Assembly: GCA_030152225.1 (NCBI GenBank) | Contig: JASLHL010000147.1 | Span: forward strand, 1 to 8,993 | DNA length: 8,993 nt | Direction: 5' to 3' | Source: Flavobacterium sp. | Lineage (GTDB): Bacteria > Bacteroidota > Bacteroidia > Flavobacteriales > Flavobacteriaceae | Shown: positions 6,049-8,993 of the stretch, one piece after another | Numbering within the stretch: the first letter of the stretch is position 1 | Layout of the letters: every line of letters begins with the position of its first letter | Translations under genes and position numbers: made by a program | Notes under the pieces: model-generated | What the model was told of the DNA's origin: nothing | What the model saw: only the letters and a program-made list of their open reading frames with translations | Databases searched by the model: none

Positions 6049-6067
6049 CATCCAATACATTGACTAT

Positions 6068-6631
6068 ATGAAAAAAGCGATAGGAAAATTGATGCTAGGC
6101 ATCACCGGATGGAAGCTAGTCGTACACGACGAATCGTTCAAGCAAGAAAAGAAGAGTATACTGATCTGTGTGCCTCATACCACCAATTGGGATTTTTATT
6201 ACAGTTTGGCGTGTTTTTGGGTTTTAGGTATGCCGTTTAAAATATTCATCAAAGACTACTATACTAAATCGTGGTTTGGTTTTTTCTTTAAAGCGATTGG
6301 TTGTATTGGTGTAGACCGCAACAAGCGTCAAAATTTAGTGGAGTATACGGTACAAATCATTGAAAATGCAGATGAAATTGCCTTGATTAATACGCCAGAG
6401 GGAACCCGTTCATTTTCACCCAAATGGAAACAGGGCTTCTATCACATAGCCAAACAGACGAATATACCGATTGCCTTGTGCTATGCCGATTACAAAAAGA
6501 AGCAATGCGGCATCATGAAATTGGTCAAAGTCGGCGATAAATCTTTTGAGGAATTACTCGATGAAATTGCTCCCTACTACAGCCCAGAAATGGCAAAATA
6601 CCCAGAAAATTACAATCCAAAATTGTATTAA
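6068..6631 (+). CDS. Lysophospholipid/1-acylglycerol-3-phosphate acyltransferase family protein
   Basis: A 187-residue member of the PlsC-like acyltransferase superfamily, which transfers a fatty acyl chain to a lysolipid or glycerophosphate-type acceptor at the membrane. Visible motifs are HTTNWD at 37-42 (the catalytic HX4D), GCIGVDR at 78-84, PEGTRS at 110-115 for phosphate binding, and IPIA at 133-136. It is shorter than typical PlsC (about 240 residues) and lacks a clear N-terminal transmembrane helix, so it may be a lineage-specific variant acting on a non-standard lipid; that is inference. The open frame continues upstream through the 14-bp array to a TTG at 5519, but that start lies in the polA terminator stem. 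ATG 6068, just downstream of a good -7 box, fits the family N-terminus. A 240-bp gap separates it from the rplM promoter. Confidence 0.85.
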   Translation: MKKAIGKLMLGITGWKLVVHDESFKQEKKSILICVPHTTNWDFYYSLACFWVLGMPFKIFIKDYYTKSWFGFFFKAIGCIGVDRNKRQNLVEYTVQIIENADEIALINTPEGTRSFSPKWKQGFYHIAKQTNIPIALCYADYKKKQCGIMKLVKVGDKSFEELLDEIAPYYSPEMAKYPENYNPKLY

Positions 6632-6767
6632 GATAAAAAAACGGATTAGAAACGCTCTCATTATGAGTGATTTTGAATAGAAACAGAACTGCCAAAGCAC
6701 AAAATGTATAATTAAGTACTATTTGTAGGGAAGAAGCCTCCACCTTTTTCTAGGGAAAGTATTAGGC

Positions 6768-6785
6768 AGAAACCAAAGGTTTTTT
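6768..6785 (+). terminator. Weak candidate terminator after the acyltransferase gene
   Basis: AGAAACC (6768-6774), loop AAA, GGTTTTT (6778-6784), a 7-bp stem with one G-U pair ending in a T-run. It is AU-rich and lies about 140 nt after the stop, so efficiency is doubtful. The rest of 6632-6847 shows no gene or other clear feature. Confidence 0.35.
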
Positions 6786-6847
6786 GTTCAAACAAATTAC
6801 AACTCAGCGATTTAATAGCAAATAAAAGCAAAAAACAGCTTGATGAA

Positions 6848-6878
6848 TTTGTATAATAAAAGAAATTATGTAATTTTG
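6848..6878 (+). promoter_or_regulatory. Strong promoter of the rplM-rpsI operon
   Basis: TTTG (6848-6851), a 19-nt spacer, then TAATTTTG (6871-6878): the best match to the Bacteroidota -33/-7 consensus in the window, as expected for a ribosomal protein operon. The transcript should start near 6883, giving a leader of about 43 nt before GTG 6926. A small CCC/GGG hairpin (6883-6894) would sit at or near its 5' end. Confidence 0.8.
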
Positions 6879-6925
6879 CACTCCCTTAATTGGGAATGGA
6901 ATGTTTAATTAAATACAAAATTATT

Positions 6926-7381
6926 GTGGAAAGTTTAAGCTACAAGACTGTATCAGCTAACAAAGCAACTGTTCAAAAAGAATGGTTAGTTGTAGACGCT
7001 GAAGGCCAAAATTTGGGACGTCTTGCTTCTAAAGTGGCAACACTTTTAAGAGGTAAACACAAGACAAATTACACGCCGCACGTAGACTGTGGAGACAACG
7101 TAATCGTAATCAACGCAGAAAAAATCAACCTTACAGGGAACAAATTAGATGACAAGACTTACATCCGTCACACAGGTTACCCAGGAGGACAACGATCTTT
7201 AACTGCTAAAGTAATGCAACAAAAAAATCCTGCATTATTAGTAGAGAAAGCAATCAAAGGGATGTTGCCTAAAAACAAATTAGGAGCACAATTATTCCGT
7301 AATTTAAATGTTAATGTAGGGACTGAGCACAAACATGAGGCTCAACAACCTAAAGCCGTTAATTTAAACGAAATTAAGTAA
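6926..7381 (+). CDS. rplM: 50S ribosomal protein L13
   Basis: Large-subunit protein uL13, an early-binding 23S rRNA assembly protein. With the GTG start the product is 151 residues ([15 protein letters not shown] at the N-terminus), the length and beginning I expect for Flavobacteriia L13. The frame extends to ATG 6890, but that would add 12 residues ([12 protein letters not shown]) foreign to the family and place the start only about 7 nt from the predicted transcript start. Family landmarks are LGRLASKVA (about 30-38), HVDCGDNV (52-59), [12 protein letters not shown] (80-91), [10 protein letters not shown] (112-121) and [11 protein letters not shown] (134-144). There is no Shine-Dalgarno sequence, as usual in this phylum. 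The TAA overlaps the rpsI ATG by one base (TAATG), so the two are co-transcribed and probably translationally coupled. Confidence 0.95.
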   Translation: MESLSYKTVSANKATVQKEWLVVDAEGQNLGRLASKVATLLRGKHKTNYTPHVDCGDNVIVINAEKINLTGNKLDDKTYIRHTGYPGGQRSLTAKVMQQKNPALLVEKAIKGMLPKNKLGAQLFRNLNVNVGTEHKHEAQQPKAVNLNEIK

Positions 7382-7767
7382 TGGGAGTTATTCACAAAAT
7401 CGGTAGAAGAAAAACCGCTGTTGCTCGTGTTTATGTTTCAGAAGGAACAGGAAAGATCACAGTAAACAAAAAAGATTTTACAACTTATTTCCCTACTGGT
7501 ACATTACAGTACAAAGTATTACAGCCTCTTACACTTACTGAGAACGCTGAGAACTTTGACGTAAAAGTAAATGTATACGGAGGAGGAACTACAGGACAAG
7601 CTGAGGCAGTGCGTATGGCAATTGCTAGAGCGATGTGCGAAATTGATGTAGAGAACAGAGCAATTCTTAAGCCAGAAGGTTTATTAACGCGTGACCCACG
7701 TATGGTTGAGCGTAAGAAATTTGGTCAGAAGAAAGCTCGTAAGAGATTCCAATTCTCTAAACGTTAA
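7381..7767 (+). CDS. rpsI: 30S ribosomal protein S9
   Basis: Small-subunit protein uS9, 128 residues, the usual length. [11 protein letters not shown] (8-18) opens the fold, [19 protein letters not shown] (about 67-85) forms the conserved core, and the basic tail [12 protein letters not shown] ends in SKR, the extension that reaches the P-site tRNA. The start shares its A with the rplM stop. After the TAA comes an A-run/T-run near-palindrome (7783-7799) that could slow or partly stop transcription before the rpsB leader, but it lacks a GC stem. Confidence 0.97.
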   Translation: MGVIHKIGRRKTAVARVYVSEGTGKITVNKKDFTTYFPTGTLQYKVLQPLTLTENAENFDVKVNVYGGGTTGQAEAVRMAIARAMCEIDVENRAILKPEGLLTRDPRMVERKKFGQKKARKRFQFSKR

Positions 7768-7807
7768 TATTTATTTATTATTAAAAAATCTAGGTTTTTG
7801 TTGCGCA

Positions 7808-7824
7808 CTTGCATTTTTTGTAAG
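7808..7824 (+). other. Hairpin upstream of the rpsB leader
   Basis: CTTGCA (7808-7813), loop TTTTT, TGTAAG (7819-7824), a 6-bp stem with one G-U pair. It has no trailing U-run and so is not a standard terminator. It may be the first element of the rpsB leader, or an mRNA stabiliser at the rpsI 3' end. No convincing TAnnTTTG promoter is seen between rpsI and rpsB. Confidence 0.35.
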
Positions 7825-7825
7825 A

Positions 7826-7902
7826 AGTAGTTTAGCATCTAAATGGTTGAGACCGAGTAATCGCTACTGAATCATTGCTAAAGTAACAGAACGTAAACTA
7901 TT
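7826..7902 (+). promoter_or_regulatory. Candidate structured leader of rpsB (S2 autoregulation?)
   Basis: Two long-range pairings compete for the same strand. AGTAGTTTA (7826-7834) pairs with TAAACTATT (7894-7902), 9 bp with one G-U, closing 5 nt before the rpsB ATG. Alternatively TTTAGCA (7831-7837) pairs perfectly with TGCTAAA (7876-7882). Between the arms are small hairpins, GGT/ACC (7845-7854) and AGTA/TACT (7856-7868). A third option is TTTAG/CTAAA (7831-7843). Mutually exclusive folds next to a start codon are typical of ribosomal protein leaders, and S2 represses its own operon in E. coli. That the same happens here is inference. Confidence 0.5.
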
Positions 7903-7907
7903 AGAAA

Positions 7908-8654
7908 ATGGCAAACAAAGTAGAAGTAAAAGAATTACTAGAAGCAGGTGTTCATTTTGGACACATGACTAGAAAGTGGGATCCAAACATGGCTCCTTAT
8001 ATCTATATGGAGCGTAATGGTATTCACATTATCAATCTATATAAAACTGCAGCTAAAATTGAAGAAGCGAATGAAGCTTTGAAAAAAATCGCTGCATCAG
8101 GAAGAAAAATCCTTTTCGTTGCTACAAAAAAGCAAGCGAAAGACATCGTAGCTGAAAAAGCAGCTGCGGCTAACATGCCTTACATCACTGAAAGATGGCC
8201 AGGTGGTATGTTAACAAACTTCGTTACTATTCGTAAAGCTGTGAAAAAAATGGCTTCAATCGATAGAATGAAAAAAGACGGTACATTTATGACGCTTTCT
8301 AAGAAAGAGCGTTTACAAGTTGAGCGTCTTCGTGCAAAATTAGAGAAGAACTTAGGTTCTATTGCTGACATGACTCGTCTACCAGCTGCTCTTTTTGTTG
8401 TAGATATTAAAGCTGAACACATCGCGATTAAAGAAGCACAAAAGTTAAACATTCCGATCTTCGCTATGGTAGATACTAACTCTGACCCACGTCAAGTTGA
8501 TTATGTAATACCAGCAAACGATGATGCTTCTAAATCAATCGATAAAATTTTATCTTTAGTTACTTCTGCTATTATCGAAGGTAATGCAGAAAGAAAGTCT
8601 GAAAAAGAAGAAGTTACTACTACTAAAGTAGAAGCTACTGAGGCTAAAGCATAA
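7908..8654 (+). CDS. rpsB: 30S ribosomal protein S2
   Basis: Small-subunit protein uS2, 248 residues. It opens with KELLEAGVHFGH (8-19) and RKWDPNMAPYIY (about 22-33), followed by the IINLYKT segment, FVATKKQAKDIV, ERWPGGMLTNF and the KLNIPIFAMVDTNSDP stretch that is characteristic of S2. The C-terminal part from about residue 228 is a charged Lys/Glu/Thr-rich tail that varies between species. Start ATG 7908 is preceded by an A-rich stretch and by the 3' arm of the leader stem. The gene is 140 bp from rpsI and 103 bp from tsf, an order conserved with tsf in most bacteria. Its transcript probably ends at the hairpin starting at 8673. Confidence 0.97.
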   Translation: MANKVEVKELLEAGVHFGHMTRKWDPNMAPYIYMERNGIHIINLYKTAAKIEEANEALKKIAASGRKILFVATKKQAKDIVAEKAAAANMPYITERWPGGMLTNFVTIRKAVKKMASIDRMKKDGTFMTLSKKERLQVERLRAKLEKNLGSIADMTRLPAALFVVDIKAEHIAIKEAQKLNIPIFAMVDTNSDPRQVDYVIPANDDASKSIDKILSLVTSAIIEGNAERKSEKEEVTTTKVEATEAKA

Positions 8655-8672
8655 TTTTTTTAACAATATCAT

Positions 8673-8732
8673 AAAGTCGTTATGCTGATGGATGTTTACC
8701 TTTGTATTCAACTGTCAATAACGACTTTTTTT
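8673..8732 (+). terminator. Rho-independent terminator/attenuator between rpsB and tsf
   Basis: A perfect 11-bp stem, AAAGTCGTTAT (8673-8683) with ATAACGACTTT (8718-8728), and a run of seven T (8726-8732). The 34-nt loop is unusually long and carries a -7 box. An attenuator between rpsB and tsf is also known in E. coli; here the hairpin would limit read-through into tsf. Confidence 0.75.
8697..8704 (+). promoter_or_regulatory. -7 box for tsf inside the terminator loop
   Basis: TACCTTTG matches TAnnTTTG exactly and lies in the loop of the preceding hairpin. No TTG is visible 17-23 nt upstream. The predicted transcript would start near 8709 and contain only the 3' arm of the stem, with a leader of about 49 nt before the tsf ATG at 8758. 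Confidence 0.45.
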
Positions 8733-8757
8733 ATTAACTTATAAATACTTTTTTAAA

Positions 8758-8993
8758 ATGGCAAATATTACTGCTGCAGATGTAAACAAACTAAGACAAC
8801 AAACAGGTGCCGGAATGATGGACTGTAAAAAAGCTTTAGTTGAGGCTGAAGGAGATTTCGATAAAGCAATCGAAGTTTTACGTAAAAAAGGACAAAAAGT
8901 TGCTGCTAACCGTTCTGACCGTGAGTCAAGCGAAGGTGCTGCTGTAGCTTTAGTTAATGCTGACAAAACTAGAGGTGTTGTTATTACATTAAA
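8758..8993 (+). CDS. tsf: Elongation factor Ts, 5' part (cut by window edge)
   Basis: The first 78 codons of EF-Ts, the guanine nucleotide exchange factor for EF-Tu. [20 protein letters not shown] at the start is followed by [20 protein letters not shown] (22-41), the N-terminal UBA-like helical domain that binds EF-Tu. LRKKG (41-45) and the start of the core domain follow. The frame is open to the end of the window, so the gene is partial only because of the boundary. ATG 8758 is preceded by AAA and a T-rich leader without a Shine-Dalgarno sequence. It is downstream of rpsB, separated by a terminator that may contain its own promoter. Confidence 0.96.
   Translation, partial: MANITAADVNKLRQQTGAGMMDCKKALVEAEGDFDKAIEVLRKKGQKVAANRSDRESSEGAAVALVNADKTRGVVITL

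Noticed and set aside
5519..6067. 183-residue N-terminal extension of the acyltransferase
   Set aside because: The extension is repeat-encoded, starts at a TTG in the polA terminator stem, and is followed by a proper promoter and an ATG at 6068 matching the family N-terminus.
5559..6071. 170-codon forward frame through arrays B and C
   Set aside because: It starts at a TTG inside the heptamer array, consists only of repeat translation, and is open because the repeat units lack forward stops. It has no promoter or family match.
6525..6743. 72-codon reverse frame at the acyltransferase 3' end
   Set aside because: It is antisense to a real gene over half its length, with no motif and no promoter.
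6890..6925. ATG 6890 as rplM start
   Set aside because: It adds 12 residues not found in L13 proteins and lies only about 7 nt from the predicted transcript start. GTG 6926 gives the family length of 151.
8180..8452. 90-codon reverse frame inside rpsB
   Set aside because: It is the shadow of rpsB coding sequence, with no family match.

Overview
The window looks like a chromosomal segment of a member of Bacteroidota, most likely Flavobacteriaceae (a Flavobacterium- or Myroides-like organism; the genus is a guess). The evidence is: low GC; several start regions preceded by the Bacteroidota -7 box TAnnTTTG, two of them with a TTTG -33 box at 18-19 nt; few Shine-Dalgarno sequences; Flavobacteriia-type L13, S9 and S2 proteins; and the order rplM-rpsI-rpsB-tsf.

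Layout. Positions 1-185 hold no convincing gene, only an inverted repeat and perhaps the last codons of an upstream gene. A NodB-type polysaccharide deacetylase (198-809, +) converges with, and overlaps by 6 bp, a small thioredoxin-fold protein lacking the first active-site cysteine (804-1097, -). Upstream of that lies a membrane-anchored YkuE/YaeI-like metallophosphoesterase (1174-2409, -), divergent from polA (2592-5411, +). PolA is a full-length DNA polymerase I with intact 5' nuclease, proofreading and polymerase motifs, plus a sliding-clamp-binding-like pentapeptide in its linker.

The 656 bp between polA and a small lysophospholipid acyltransferase (6068-6631, +) is the most unusual part. 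It holds three tandem arrays, all built on a 7-nt period. A purine-rich array begins on the last base of the polA stop codon. A T-rich array begins in the U-tract of the polA terminator. A 26-copy, exactly 14-bp array ends 11 bp before the acyltransferase -7 box. The first and third arrays are inverted relatives of one heptamer family, so the + strand is C-free for 84 nt on one side and G-free for 374 nt on the other.

The right third is the ribosomal protein/translation factor block: a strong promoter (6848-6878), rplM (GTG start) and rpsI overlapping by 1 nt, a structured leader with mutually exclusive pairings, rpsB, a terminator hairpin whose loop contains a -7 box, and the 5' part of tsf, cut by the window edge. 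These genes supply ribosomal proteins L13, S9 and S2 and elongation factor Ts. The left-hand genes are housekeeping or envelope functions with no evident link to one another.

No phage, IS, CRISPR, toxin-antitoxin or defence system is visible. If there is something undescribed here, it is the heptad-array cluster and the 5'/3' RNA structures around rpsB, not a new protein system.
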